Shown: positions 6,854 through 16,380 of the stretch, one piece after another
Layout: every line of letters starts with the position of its first letter
Position numbering within the stretch: position 1 is the first letter of the stretch
Assembly: GCA_003233095.1 (NCBI GenBank)
Contig: QIKT01000165.1
Coordinates: 1 to 33,932, forward strand
DNA: 33,932 nt
Direction of reading: 5' to 3'
Source: Oceanospirillales bacterium
Lineage (GTDB): Bacteria > Pseudomonadota > Gammaproteobacteria > Xanthomonadales > SZUA-38
The notes under the pieces: generated by a model
Seen by the model: only the letters and a program-made list of their open reading frames with translations
The model's database searches: none
What the model was told of the DNA's origin: nothing
Translations under genes and position numbers: made by a program

Positions 6854-8698
6854 ATGAAACGACTACTGATCGGGCTGGTTCTCCTGCTACTGCTGTTGGC
6901 AGTGGCGGTTGTGGGTTTGCTGTTGTTTGTCGATCCCAATGACTACAAGGACCAGATTGCGGACCAGGTCAGGGAATCGACGGGCATGACATTGACGATC
7001 GATGGACCGATCGAATGGTCACTGTGGCCATCGGTTGCGCTGGAGCTCAGCGACGTCACAGTCATGGCAGCCCCTCCGTTCGACAATGAGTCCTTGCTGG
7101 TGGCCGGACGACTGTCGACCGGCGTGGCATTGATGCCGCTGTTCAAAAAGGCGCTGGTTATCGAGAGTTTGACCGTTGTTGACGCCCAGGTTCAGCTGCT
7201 CACTGACGCACAGGGGCGCTCGAATCTGGATGCGCTACTGGGCACTGATGAACCATCCTCCGATCAAGCCAATGGCCCATCACCACAGGCTGATCAGTTG
7301 CGTGTCGGTGAGATCCGCCTCGAGTCGGTTCAACTTCGCATGAGAGATCTGCGATCCGGTGCCGATCAGCTGATTCGCGTTGACCAGGCGACTCTGCAAC
7401 GCTTCGAGATCGGTCAGCCAGCAGCATTCGAGCTGCAAGGCAGCTATCTGGACGCAGGGACCCTGCTGATTGATGACTTGAGGTTGTCAGGGCAATTGGT
7501 CATCAATGAGCAAGCGCCGATGCTCAGTCTTGATGACTTGCGCGCTGAAGCGCGACTGGCTGGCCTGGATATGCCTCTGATAATCACCGGTGACCTGTCA
7601 GTCGACACGACTCGCGGAATCAAGCTCAGCCTTGATCAGGCGATGTTGTCACTGGACAAGCAGTCGTTTGCACTCGACTTGCAGATTGATGTTGGTGATC
7701 AGATGAATGTCGACGTTACATTGTCAGGCGAGTCCCTGGATCTGGATCGCTTGATCAGTCGTTTGCCATCTGAGAGCCCTGCTCAGGCGTCGAGCGGTGC
7801 TCAGTCAGACGACCTGGCCTGGCTCAATGGTCTGTCTCTGGATGGATCGGTGAGTATTGATCAGGTGACTCTTAACGGTCTTGAACTCAAACAATGCCGT
7901 GCCACACTGCGGGCGCGCAATGGCGTTCTGGACATCAACAGTATCCAGGCCAGCAGCTTTTCAGGTCAACTACTGGCCGACGCCCAGATCGATGCTCGGT
8001 CATCGCCACCGATGGTCAGCCTCTCTCCCAGGCTTAGTGGCATCGATATCGGCGCGTTGAGCCAGCAGGCCACAGACACCTCGCTGGTCCGGACCTCGGG
8101 CGATCTGAGCATGTCACTGTCGGGCCGGGGGCTGGATCCCGAAGGGCTGATTAATACGCTTGATGGCACCGGAGACTATGAGTTCTCGGCAGGTTCCATT
8201 GCCGGAATCGACATCAATCGCTTGGTCGAAGAGCTGATTGCGATGAACAATCTAGCAGGACTGAGCGGTGCATTTGATGGTGAAACCCCATTCGATCAGA
8301 TGTCAGGTACCCTGTCCTTTGATCAGGGCACCATTACCTCACCCTCTTTGCGCCTGGCGACCGACAGTTTTATCATCACTGGTTCAGGCGCATTGAATCT
8401 GCTGGCTGCCGAGTTGGATTATCAGATTCAGCTCGAGCTTCTGGGTGTGCTCAGGGAGCAGTTCGTGTCGCGTTATGGACAGTACAGTCAGCCGATAATT
8501 CCGCTGCAAATCAATGGTCCCATTGCCAGCCCTTCGATCAATTTCGATCTGCAGGCGTTCATCAGGCAGAACGCCGGTGCCCGGATCGAGCAGGAAAAGG
8601 ACGCGCTCAAGGACAAGCTTAAAAACCGCCTGCTGGATCGACTGCGAGGCGATGATGATGACAACACACAATCCAACGACGGAGATCGCGGACAATGA
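6854..8698 (+). CDS. AsmA family protein
   Basis: 614 residues. There is a single N-terminal membrane anchor (LLIGLVLLLLLLAVAVVGLLLF), then the AsmA signature VDPNDYKDQIADQVRESTG followed by LTIDGPIEWSLWPSVALELSDV. A long beta-rich periplasmic region of repeated short strands follows, and a charged, low-complexity C-terminus (KDKLKNRLLDRL, then DDDD). AsmA-like proteins are bridge-type lipid-transfer or envelope-assembly factors anchored in the inner membrane. The start has AGGA about 9 bp upstream. The stop overlaps the aminopeptidase start by 4 bp (ATGA), so the two are translationally coupled. Which envelope cargo it serves cannot be seen. Confidence 0.9.
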   Translation: MKRLLIGLVLLLLLLAVAVVGLLLFVDPNDYKDQIADQVRESTGMTLTIDGPIEWSLWPSVALELSDVTVMAAPPFDNESLLVAGRLSTGVALMPLFKKALVIESLTVVDAQVQLLTDAQGRSNLDALLGTDEPSSDQANGPSPQADQLRVGEIRLESVQLRMRDLRSGADQLIRVDQATLQRFEIGQPAAFELQGSYLDAGTLLIDDLRLSGQLVINEQAPMLSLDDLRAEARLAGLDMPLIITGDLSVDTTRGIKLSLDQAMLSLDKQSFALDLQIDVGDQMNVDVTLSGESLDLDRLISRLPSESPAQASSGAQSDDLAWLNGLSLDGSVSIDQVTLNGLELKQCRATLRARNGVLDINSIQASSFSGQLLADAQIDARSSPPMVSLSPRLSGIDIGALSQQATDTSLVRTSGDLSMSLSGRGLDPEGLINTLDGTGDYEFSAGSIAGIDINRLVEELIAMNNLAGLSGAFDGETPFDQMSGTLSFDQGTITSPSLRLATDSFIITGSGALNLLAAELDYQIQLELLGVLREQFVSRYGQYSQPIIPLQINGPIASPSINFDLQAFIRQNAGARIEQEKDALKDKLKNRLLDRLRGDDDDNTQSNDGDRGQ

Positions 8699-10050
8699 CC
8701 TCTTCCCAGACTCGTATACAGGCTCTTGATGGTGAGCAACTGGCTCAGTGGCTCCCATCTCAGTCTGAAGCGACCCGCAACTGGGTGACAACTCAGGGGT
8801 TCGATGCGACTGCTGGAACCATCTGCCTGATTCCTGATCAGGAAGGATCGATCGACTGCGTTCTGGCTGGGCTGGGCGATGAGCCTGACTTGTATACCCT
8901 CGCTGCCTTACCCAGTCAGTTGCCCGACGGCGACTATTGGCTGGAGGGTCTGAATGAGACCGGCAAGGCTGCACAGTTGAGCCTCGGCATCGAACTGGGT
9001 CGCTATCGTTTCGATCGCTATCAAAGCGCTGGAAAACCTCTGGCTCAGATTGACTCTGATGCGCTCGATGATTCGATTCGATCACAGCGCGATGCGGTCT
9101 TTCAGGTTCGTGATCTGGTCAATACACCCACCGAGGATATGGGGCCGGAGGCACTCTCGGCTGCACTGACATCGCTGGCAAGCGAGCATGGCGCTACATG
9201 CACTGAGTGGATTGGCGAAGAGTTGCTGGAGAATAATTGCCCAGCCATCCATGCCGTTGGGCGCGCAGCTCACGGTGATCGACAACCTCGGTTGACTCGA
9301 ATGGACTATGGTCACCCTGATCATCCCCGAGTCGTGATTGTCGGCAAGGGCGTCTGTTTTGATACCGGCGGATTGAACATCAAGGGCGGTGTCGGCATGC
9401 GCTCGATGAAAAAGGATATGGGCGGCGCAGCGCATGCCATCGGTCTGGCCGGCCTGATCATGCGAGCGAAGCTGCCGATTCATCTGACGGTGCTGCTGCC
9501 AATCGTTGAGAACGCGATTTCATCCAATGCCTATCGGCCCGGTGATGTGCTCAGCAGTCGTGCCGGCTTGAGCATTGAAATAGGCAATACTGACGCTGAA
9601 GGACGAGTCATTCTGGCCGATGCACTGACGCTTGGAAGTGAGCTCGAACCAGAGTTGATGATAGATTTCGCGACGCTCACCGGAGCGGCACGAATCGGGT
9701 TGGGGCCAGATCTGCCGCCTGTGTTCGGGCGTGTGGATCAAACCGTGAATGACCTGGTCTCAGCCAGTGAACGGGTGACTGATCGTCTCTGGCCCATGCC
9801 ACTGTATGCGCCGTATCGAGAATTCCTGAACAGCTCGATCGCCGACCTGTGCAACAACGCATCCACGTCAATGGGGGGTTGCATGACGGCCGCATTGTTC
9901 CTGGATCGCTTTGTCGCCGAGGGAATTGACTGGTGTCATATCGATACCTTCGCATGGACCCACAAGTCGGAACCAGGCCGCAGTGAAGGTGGCGATGCCT
10001 TGGGCTGTCGAGCGGTGTTTGCCTATCTCAGCGAACGTTATCAGCGTTGA
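8695..10050 (+). CDS. M17 leucyl aminopeptidase (PepA/PepB family)
   Basis: 451 residues. The M17 metal-binding and catalytic motifs are present: GKGVCFDTGGLNIK (catalytic-type Lys218, metal-binding Asp223), then MKKDMGGAA, and the signature NTDAEGRVILADAL with the metal-binding Asp and Glu and the catalytic-type Arg. FATLTGAARIGLG follows. It releases N-terminal amino acids from peptides in the cytoplasm with two metal ions. At 451 residues it is a little shorter than typical PepA and closer to the shorter M17 branch. It overlaps asmA by 4 bp. Its end lies only 10 bp from the end of the convergent histidine kinase gene, and no terminator is visible between them. Confidence 0.92.
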   Translation: MTSSQTRIQALDGEQLAQWLPSQSEATRNWVTTQGFDATAGTICLIPDQEGSIDCVLAGLGDEPDLYTLAALPSQLPDGDYWLEGLNETGKAAQLSLGIELGRYRFDRYQSAGKPLAQIDSDALDDSIRSQRDAVFQVRDLVNTPTEDMGPEALSAALTSLASEHGATCTEWIGEELLENNCPAIHAVGRAAHGDRQPRLTRMDYGHPDHPRVVIVGKGVCFDTGGLNIKGGVGMRSMKKDMGGAAHAIGLAGLIMRAKLPIHLTVLLPIVENAISSNAYRPGDVLSSRAGLSIEIGNTDAEGRVILADALTLGSELEPELMIDFATLTGAARIGLGPDLPPVFGRVDQTVNDLVSASERVTDRLWPMPLYAPYREFLNSSIADLCNNASTSMGGCMTAALFLDRFVAEGIDWCHIDTFAWTHKSEPGRSEGGDALGCRAVFAYLSERYQR

Positions 10051-10060
10051 GAGGGGCCGC

Positions 10061-12847
10061 TTAGAACTCCAGGGACAATAATTCGCTGCGAATGCGTTCG
10101 AACTGTTGTCGCGCCGCATCCAGTTGAGACTGGTAATTGCTGGCGCTGGATTTGCGCGCATCCTGTTCCATCTGTCGAGCAATGTCAGACAAACCCAATG
10201 CGCCGAGGTTGGCACTGGTTGATTTGAGACTATGTGCTGGCATGATCATGTCACTGATCTGATTGGCACGAATGGCATGTTCGATCTGATCAAGGATCTT
10301 CGGTGTGTCTTCCAGGTAGACATCAATCAGTACCTTGGATTCATCGCCCATGATGTCGGTCAAGTCACGCAAAATGTCATGATCGATCAGAGAATCGGCA
10401 GGAGCAGCAGGCCGGGTTCTGGCCGCTGTGGCGTTCTGGTTGGCGCTTTTATTCCGATCGATCGATTTGAGTGCCATCTCGGGCTTGGCATCATCGGTTT
10501 GCCCATTGAGCTTGGTCTGCGTTGACCAACGGCTGATCATTTCGCTGACGACCAGCTTGTTGAGCGGTTTGGCCATGTAGTCATCCATGCCGGCTTGCAG
10601 GCACTTCTGTCGATCACCCGCCATCGCATTGGCGGTCATGGCCACGATGGGCAGCCGCTCGCTGCCACGGGAGGCTTCATGCTTGCGCCACTCGCGCGTC
10701 GCCGTGTAGCCATCCATCATCGGCATCATGCAGTCCATCAAGACCAGGTTGAAGGACTCGGCCTTCATCAGGTTGAGCCCTTCCTGACCATTCTTGGCAA
10801 TCTTGAACTCGCAGTCGAGAATCTGCATGAGTTTCTGTGCCACGTGCAGGTTGACCGGATTGTCCTCGACCAGTAGCACTTTGGGTGTGGTGGTTCTGAT
10901 CGGCATTTGCCCTTCCTGGGGCAAGTGCGAGACTGCGGTCTGAGTCCCGGTGACCTTCTCGAGATTCTGCTTGAGACCTGCATTGAGCAATTCATCAATC
11001 GCTTCGTGTAAAGTGCCTTGTGAGACATCTCGGGGGAGCGCCGAGACTCGTTGTCCCGGGGCAATGCTGGCAGGCAAGCTGCCTTCCTGATTCAGAACCA
11101 GAATACAGGCGTCGGACAGCCGCGTATTCTGCTTGATCTGGCGAATCAGTTCATAGGCCTGTTCTCCGAGACTGCCGATGTCGATCACCAGGACATCGAA
11201 ATTCCAGCTGCTGCCCAGTTTGCTGATTTTCTCCAGCTTGGCGATCAGCTCGCGGAGCGATCCGATGCTCTGTGCCTCGGTACCCCATCCTTCGATGAAG
11301 ACTGACAGGCGCTGCTTCAGCGCATCATCGCCACAGGTGATAATGACGCGGCTATCATGTACTTCCTTGCGCTGGTTGACCAGGTCGCCGGTGGACTTTT
11401 TCAGTTTGATCAGGAACCAGAACACTGAGCCTCGATCAGGCTCTGATTTGACCCCGATCTTGCCCTGCATCAGATTCACCAGCCGCTTGCAGATGGCCAG
11501 TCCCAGTCCGGACCCACCGTAGGTACGAGTGGTTGACGCATTGGCCTGAGAGAAGGGTTTGAACAGCTTGGATGCGGTCGCAGCATCCATGCCAATCCCG
11601 GTGTCGCGTATGCGAAACAGCAGCTCATTGTGCGTTCGAGTCTCGGCATGCTTCTTGATCGAGATGTCGACAAAGCCTGAATCGGTGAACTTGATGGCAT
11701 TGCTGACCAGATTGGTCAGTACCTGGCGCAGTCTGACCGGGTCACCGCGAGCCGCCAGGCGAACACCGGGCTCAATTCGGGTTCTCAGTTCGACGCCTTT
11801 CTTGCTCGCGCTGCCCGCCATCAGACGAGACACCGAGTCCATCAGTTCCTTGAGATTCAGGCCGACATCTTCGAGTTCGAGCTTGCCTGCCTCAATTTTC
11901 GAATAGTCGAGAATGTCGTCAATGATGGACAACAGGTGCTTGGACGACTGAAAGGCAGTCTGTAGATAGTCCAGCTGTGTCGGGTCCAGATCAGTGCTGC
12001 GAAGGATGTCCAGAATGGGCAGGATGCCATTGAGTGGAGTGCGGATCTCATGGCTCATGGTGGCCAGGAATTCACTCTTGGCCATGACCGCGGAATCGGC
12101 TTCGATCTTCGCTTGACGCAAGTCTTCCTCGATACTGCGCTGCTGATCGCGCTGGCGCATCAGCTCGTCATTCGCAGCAGTCAGTGAGCCCCGTGAATCT
12201 TCGGCGGCTTCGGCAAGTCGCTTGTTCTCCACCAGTAGGCGCATGGACTGCATCATGCCTTTTTTGGCACGCAAGGAGCCGAACAGACTGCCGATGTAGA
12301 TCAGTATCACCAGCACACCGGCAAACCAGTAGTCAGTGGCCTCACCGAGCAGGAATTGCCAGACCAGAGGGATCAAAGCGGTCAGAGAAAAGGCAAACAT
12401 GGTCATCGACAGCGGAGCCAGCAGAATAATGCCGGCCACTGCGAGGCTGGCCACAATCAAGGTGGTGTAGACAATGGTCGCAGGCGGCGCAATACCCATG
12501 AACAGCAGCGCCGAGGAACCCCATCCCGCGCCGGTTAGAATCATCATGGCAGTGGCCAGCAGAATCCACATCGATTGATTTTCAGCGCGGGCGCCAAATC
12601 GGTTGTAGCTGGTCCAGACTATGACGCGGACTAGTCCCAGCAACACGAAGTAACCGGCCCAGATCAGTCCGGCCGTGCTCTGGTAGGAGGAATAGAGATA
12701 TCCTCCATAGGCGATGGCCAGGATCGTGTGCAACATGACGCTGAAGATGGTGAGACGATAGATGGCCTGGACACGCAGTGCCCGGGTAATGACCACGTCG
12801 GTCAGCGTCAGATCGCTTTGCCTGTTTGGGGTTTCAGTGTCAATCAT
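10061..12847 (-). CDS. Membrane-bound hybrid sensor histidine kinase with REC and Hpt domains
   Basis: 928 residues from the ATG at 12847; the longer frame to 13030 runs into the preceding gene. The order is: about six or seven membrane segments (residues roughly 20-180), a coiled region, HisKA ([13 protein letters not shown], phospho-acceptor His266), HATPase ([23 protein letters not shown]), a REC-like domain without clear acceptor motifs, a full REC domain ([24 protein letters not shown], acceptor Asp705) and a C-terminal Hpt domain ([12 protein letters not shown], His872). This is the BarA/RpfC layout, allowing a four-step His-Asp-His relay to a separate response regulator. The sensor is the membrane domain itself; no periplasmic domain of size is seen. 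It starts 19 bp after the stop of the EAL/REC protein, so the pair probably form one operon. Confidence 0.92.
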   Translation of the reverse strand: MIDTETPNRQSDLTLTDVVITRALRVQAIYRLTIFSVMLHTILAIAYGGYLYSSYQSTAGLIWAGYFVLLGLVRVIVWTSYNRFGARAENQSMWILLATAMMILTGAGWGSSALLFMGIAPPATIVYTTLIVASLAVAGIILLAPLSMTMFAFSLTALIPLVWQFLLGEATDYWFAGVLVILIYIGSLFGSLRAKKGMMQSMRLLVENKRLAEAAEDSRGSLTAANDELMRQRDQQRSIEEDLRQAKIEADSAVMAKSEFLATMSHEIRTPLNGILPILDILRSTDLDPTQLDYLQTAFQSSKHLLSIIDDILDYSKIEAGKLELEDVGLNLKELMDSVSRLMAGSASKKGVELRTRIEPGVRLAARGDPVRLRQVLTNLVSNAIKFTDSGFVDISIKKHAETRTHNELLFRIRDTGIGMDAATASKLFKPFSQANASTTRTYGGSGLGLAICKRLVNLMQGKIGVKSEPDRGSVFWFLIKLKKSTGDLVNQRKEVHDSRVIITCGDDALKQRLSVFIEGWGTEAQSIGSLRELIAKLEKISKLGSSWNFDVLVIDIGSLGEQAYELIRQIKQNTRLSDACILVLNQEGSLPASIAPGQRVSALPRDVSQGTLHEAIDELLNAGLKQNLEKVTGTQTAVSHLPQEGQMPIRTTTPKVLLVEDNPVNLHVAQKLMQILDCEFKIAKNGQEGLNLMKAESFNLVLMDCMMPMMDGYTATREWRKHEASRGSERLPIVAMTANAMAGDRQKCLQAGMDDYMAKPLNKLVVSEMISRWSTQTKLNGQTDDAKPEMALKSIDRNKSANQNATAARTRPAAPADSLIDHDILRDLTDIMGDESKVLIDVYLEDTPKILDQIEHAIRANQISDMIMPAHSLKSTSANLGALGLSDIARQMEQDARKSSASNYQSQLDAARQQFERIRSELLSLEF

Positions 12848-12866
12848 GCGATGGGGTGATGGCAGT

Positions 12867-15806
12867 TCAGCGGTGTTGTGAGAATTCGAAGTCCAGACGG
12901 AAATCCGGTTCCTGTATGAAGTTGCCCTGTAGATAGTCCGCGCCGGACGTCCACATGTCAGCGGCAGTTGCCGCATCTTCAATGCCAGGGATAATGGTTT
13001 TCTGACCGCGTTCATGCAGTCGAGCCACAATGGTTGATACCGGCTCTTCGGTCATCTCCTGAAGCTCGGCAGCATTCGGTAACTTGATGTAATGAACCGG
13101 CAGCTCTTCAATCAGTTCGAAGGCGCTATCAGTGGCGGTGAATTGCCCGAGTGACAGTTGCACGCCGATATCCATGAGTCGGTCAAACGTATCAATGGCT
13201 GCGGATCGATGGCGAATGACCGCCGGAAGCTTGAATTCTACAATTACATTCAGTGGGTCCACTTCTCGCTTGAGAATCTGTTCCTGAACCCATTCGACCC
13301 ATTTGCTGTGGCTGAATACCCAGGGGGACTGGTTGATCATCAGATTGACCGGTTGTCCAAGGCGTTTGCGGTTGGCAATCATGGCCAATGACTTGAAAAA
13401 GACCCACTGGTCGAGTTTTTTGTGGACGCCCAGCTTCTCGGCGATTGGCAGGAACTGACCTGCCGGTATGACGTCACCGTTTTCATTTTCCAGACGCACC
13501 AGTCCGTGATAGCACTCGCCGATATCGGTTTTCAGCCCAACCATCGGCTGGAACAGCAGTTTCAGGCGACGCTCCTTGATCGCATTGACCACCTGGTGCT
13601 CGAACTCCGAATCCGGATTCTGCGTTTTCTGCTTGCTGCGTATGATGCTGATCTGCTGAGTCGACTCGCTGATCAGTGATTGTTGCCAGGCCTGGTCGGC
13701 TTTTTCGATGGCCTGAGCCATGCTGGTCAGGCGACCGGTCAACTCGCAGACACCCAGGCAGATGGAGGCCGCTTCGGTGATCAGCGAGTCCGCTTCGAAT
13801 GTGCTCATGATCGATTGCTTGATCGACTCGACTCGAACGAGGGTCTGGTTGAAATCATCACCTGGAATCAATAGCAGAAAGCGCCCGACCTCGTCCTCTT
13901 CAGAGCATTCGTCTGTCTTCAGTTCACGCTTTAGGCTGTCGGCCATCAGGTCTCGAATACTGTTGTCAGGAGGCAGGTCTGTGCGTCGCTTGAGGTGTAG
14001 TGCCAGACGGACAACGCTGCCGCCGCATTGATCTCGGGTGGTTTCAAGGTCGTTGATGATGGCGTCCAATGCATCATGAAATCGACTTTCTGTCTGACTG
14101 GGTTCAGGCGGGCTGGCATCCTGATGCGAGACTTGATCATTCAAGCCACGCTGAACATGCCGACTGCGTGCTCGCTGGGCACGATTGGTGACTGCCTGCA
14201 TGAGATGTCTGGGTCGGATAGGTTTGGACAGGAAGTCATCGCCACCTGCGCGCAGTGCATCGAACTGCGTGTCGGTATCATTCTCTCCGGAGAGAAAGAC
14301 AATCGGCGTATCAATAAAGTCCGAGTTTTCCCGGATGATGGTGGTCAACTCCAGGCCATTGACATCAGGCATGTGCAAGTCCATCAGGATCAGGTCTGGA
14401 CGAAATTCGTTCAGAGCCTCGAGGACGTTCATGGCGTCAGGGACGAGACGGGTCTGCATGCCGGATTTTCTCAGAATGGTTTCGGCAAACATGCCTTGTG
14501 AGCGATCATCTTCAACAATGAGAATACGGTAGGGATCACTGTAGTTGAACTGAAGCAGATCGTCGAGCTTCAGCCGAATTTCCTTGGCGGTGACGGTACT
14601 GCGCATGACCGCATCGGCCCCGGCTCGCATGAGGTGCAGCCGCTGACTCAAGTCTGAATAATCACAGATTGCGATCAGCGGGACGGCGCTGTTCTGCTTT
14701 TCACGCAATCGCTGCAGCAGCGGTGCGATCAGATCGAGATTCTCTCCCTGGCGAGCCTCGATCAGCAAGGCATCTGGTGCCAGTGCGCCGAGTACTTCTC
14801 GAAATTCTTCGGGATCGCTGAAACAGTGGACTTCATGATCGCTGCTCAAGGTCTTTTCGAGTGATTCTGTTTTTGTACCAGGATGATGGAGAAAATAGAT
14901 GATCGGCTGGGCGGGCCCGCGGGCCGGGCTCACCGCTGGCGTCGTCTTTTCGGCATTGTCGACCGTAGCTTTGCGGCTGACGTTGTTGTCAGGAACCGAT
15001 TCATTCGAGCCTGACAGAGCGGTTGCGCTGAGATTGAGAATATCATCATCGCTCATGTCGGCAGCGTCATTATCGTCGACGATCGCATCGATCCTTGTAG
15101 CCTGCTGCTGAGCGTCACTCACCGATTCGTATTCGCCCGTGTTGACCTCCAGGTCGTACTGGCCTTCGCCGGTGACAATTTGATCTGCCAGATTTCCGAG
15201 TGACATCTCGGTGGCCTTGGCGGTCATCCGAGCGAGGTCCGGGTCGATATAGGGTCGATCAGGCTGATCCGGGTTGAGTACTGGCGTCAGAACCGATGCC
15301 TGGCATTCAGACGGCTCGAAGGGCAGATAGTCCGCCGGTGGAATCAGCATGGCCGGTATATTGCTGATGGACGGTAGTCCGTTGACTTCCATGTCGGGAT
15401 TCGGCGCTGAGGGCGTCTTGATCCGAACGCTGCGATCGACCAGGTCCTGAATCTTGTCGCTCGACAGGACATCGACCTGGACATCGGTAGACAGATGGTC
15501 AATCTGTTTGCGAATTCGAATGATCTGAGATTGTCCGGGAGAATTGCCTGATTCGATGAACAGCTTGAGGAAGGTTTGCAGTTCCTGCAAACGATCTGAC
15601 AACCCGGTGTCCTCGCCTGAGGCAAGGGCGGTGCCCATGCAGCTCAGCTCCCGATAGATGGTAATCAGGATATTGACATCCCAGTGCGTGTCGCACAGCA
15701 CTATCAGTCGCCGTTTTGCAACAGCAAGCTTTTGCGAACATCGATATGGATCACCCAGTCCATCAATGATGGCCTGCAGCGGGTTGACTGCATTAGCTGC
15801 AGGCAT
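12867..15806 (-). CDS. REC-REC-degenerate GGDEF-degenerate EAL signalling protein
   Basis: 979 residues. The N-terminal 1-280 is unrecognised and has a low-complexity linker. A first receiver-like domain (about 295-410) reads ALLIEARQG where the acceptor Asp should be, so it is probably not phosphorylated. The second receiver (ILIVEDDRSQG; LILMDLHMPDVNG, acceptor Asp476; FLSKP) looks intact. A GGDEF-like region (about 580-730) lacks GGDEF. The C-terminal EAL-like domain (about 735-979) has lost key catalytic residues: the EAL Glu is His767 (YHGLVR), the DDFGTG loop reads LGQFTATD, and the AEGVE Glu is Pro (IPGIED). The Asn (MINQS), a Glu (VEFKL) and a Lys (YIKLP) remain. It is therefore more likely a c-di-GMP binder or scaffold than a phosphodiesterase. 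The kinase follows 19 bp downstream. Confidence 0.85.
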   Translation of the reverse strand: MPAANAVNPLQAIIDGLGDPYRCSQKLAVAKRRLIVLCDTHWDVNILITIYRELSCMGTALASGEDTGLSDRLQELQTFLKLFIESGNSPGQSQIIRIRKQIDHLSTDVQVDVLSSDKIQDLVDRSVRIKTPSAPNPDMEVNGLPSISNIPAMLIPPADYLPFEPSECQASVLTPVLNPDQPDRPYIDPDLARMTAKATEMSLGNLADQIVTGEGQYDLEVNTGEYESVSDAQQQATRIDAIVDDNDAADMSDDDILNLSATALSGSNESVPDNNVSRKATVDNAEKTTPAVSPARGPAQPIIYFLHHPGTKTESLEKTLSSDHEVHCFSDPEEFREVLGALAPDALLIEARQGENLDLIAPLLQRLREKQNSAVPLIAICDYSDLSQRLHLMRAGADAVMRSTVTAKEIRLKLDDLLQFNYSDPYRILIVEDDRSQGMFAETILRKSGMQTRLVPDAMNVLEALNEFRPDLILMDLHMPDVNGLELTTIIRENSDFIDTPIVFLSGENDTDTQFDALRAGGDDFLSKPIRPRHLMQAVTNRAQRARSRHVQRGLNDQVSHQDASPPEPSQTESRFHDALDAIINDLETTRDQCGGSVVRLALHLKRRTDLPPDNSIRDLMADSLKRELKTDECSEEDEVGRFLLLIPGDDFNQTLVRVESIKQSIMSTFEADSLITEAASICLGVCELTGRLTSMAQAIEKADQAWQQSLISESTQQISIIRSKQKTQNPDSEFEHQVVNAIKERRLKLLFQPMVGLKTDIGECYHGLVRLENENGDVIPAGQFLPIAEKLGVHKKLDQWVFFKSLAMIANRKRLGQPVNLMINQSPWVFSHSKWVEWVQEQILKREVDPLNVIVEFKLPAVIRHRSAAIDTFDRLMDIGVQLSLGQFTATDSAFELIEELPVHYIKLPNAAELQEMTEEPVSTIVARLHERGQKTIIPGIEDAATAADMWTSGADYLQGNFIQEPDFRLDFEFSQHR

Positions 15807-15894
15807 TGGTTGACATCCCCTGTGGTACTTGCATGACAGCGCGTCAGCTGACGATCAGTGCCATCATCTTAACCTAATTTTTTCTACTGTAGCC

Positions 15895-15912
15895 AATCTG
15901 TTGTAACAGATT
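15895..15912. promoter_or_regulatory. Perfect 8-bp inverted repeat upstream of the EAL/kinase operon
   Basis: AATCTGTTGTAACAGATT has two perfect 8-bp arms separated by 2 bp. A TTGACA on the minus strand (15913-15918), overlapping the hemJ stop codon, adjoins it. No good -10 lies 16-18 bp further on. The 2-bp spacer is too short for an RNA hairpin loop without losing pairs, so an operator is likelier than a terminator. The regulator is unknown. Confidence 0.4.
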
Positions 15913-15914
15913 TG

Positions 15915-16343
15915 TCAAAAAGGTCTCACAACCACCATGAGCACAATCCCGATCAGAAACAGGGTGGGCAGTTCGTTGAACCAGCGATACCAGCGATGGC
16001 TGCGGCGGTTCTGTGCATCGCGCAAGATCCTCATCAATCGATGGCAATACAGGTGATAGCCGATCAGGGCAATGATCAGCGCCAGTTTGATGTGCCACCA
16101 GGGCTGCTGCCACAGATATGCGGTTCCCCCGCCATAGCCGAAAATAAGGGCGATGCCAAAGATCAGGCTGAGCACACCACCCAGAGTCATCATGATGAAT
16201 AATCGCCGCTCCATCACGATGTACTGATCCAGCAAGCCCTTGTCGCTGGTCATGCTGTGATAGACAAACAGTCGTGGCAGGTAGAACAGGCCAGCGAACC
16301 AGGTCACCACAAAGATGATGTGAAACGCCTTGAGCCAGAGCAT
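15915..16343 (-). CDS. hemJ: HemJ-type protoporphyrinogen IX oxidase
   Basis: 142 residues, matching the usual HemJ (UPF0093) length. It is a four-helix membrane protein: KAFHIIFVVTWFAGLFYLPR with the conserved His8 and the Arg/His that follow (LFVYH), then MTLGGVLSLIFGIALIFGYGG, WWHIKLALIIALIGYHLYCH, and LPTLFLIGIVLMVVVRPF. HemJ converts protoporphyrinogen IX to protoporphyrin IX, the penultimate step of haem synthesis, in the inner membrane. It begins 37 bp after the end of the metalloprotease gene on the same strand, so it may be read from the peptidase operon, though no functional link is evident. Confidence 0.9.
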   Translation of the reverse strand: MLWLKAFHIIFVVTWFAGLFYLPRLFVYHSMTSDKGLLDQYIVMERRLFIMMTLGGVLSLIFGIALIFGYGGGTAYLWQQPWWHIKLALIIALIGYHLYCHRLMRILRDAQNRRSHRWYRWFNELPTLFLIGIVLMVVVRPF

Positions 16344-16380
16344 CAGTAGCCGGTTCCATCAGAGAATGGGTGAGCCACCA

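Noticed and set aside
10051-10060. Terminator between the aminopeptidase and kinase genes
   Set aside because: Only 10 bp separate the stop codons and no hairpin with a T-run is present.
12848-13030. N-terminal extension of the histidine kinase
   Set aside because: It overlaps the end of the REC-EAL gene in another frame, and the extension has no membrane or sensor features.
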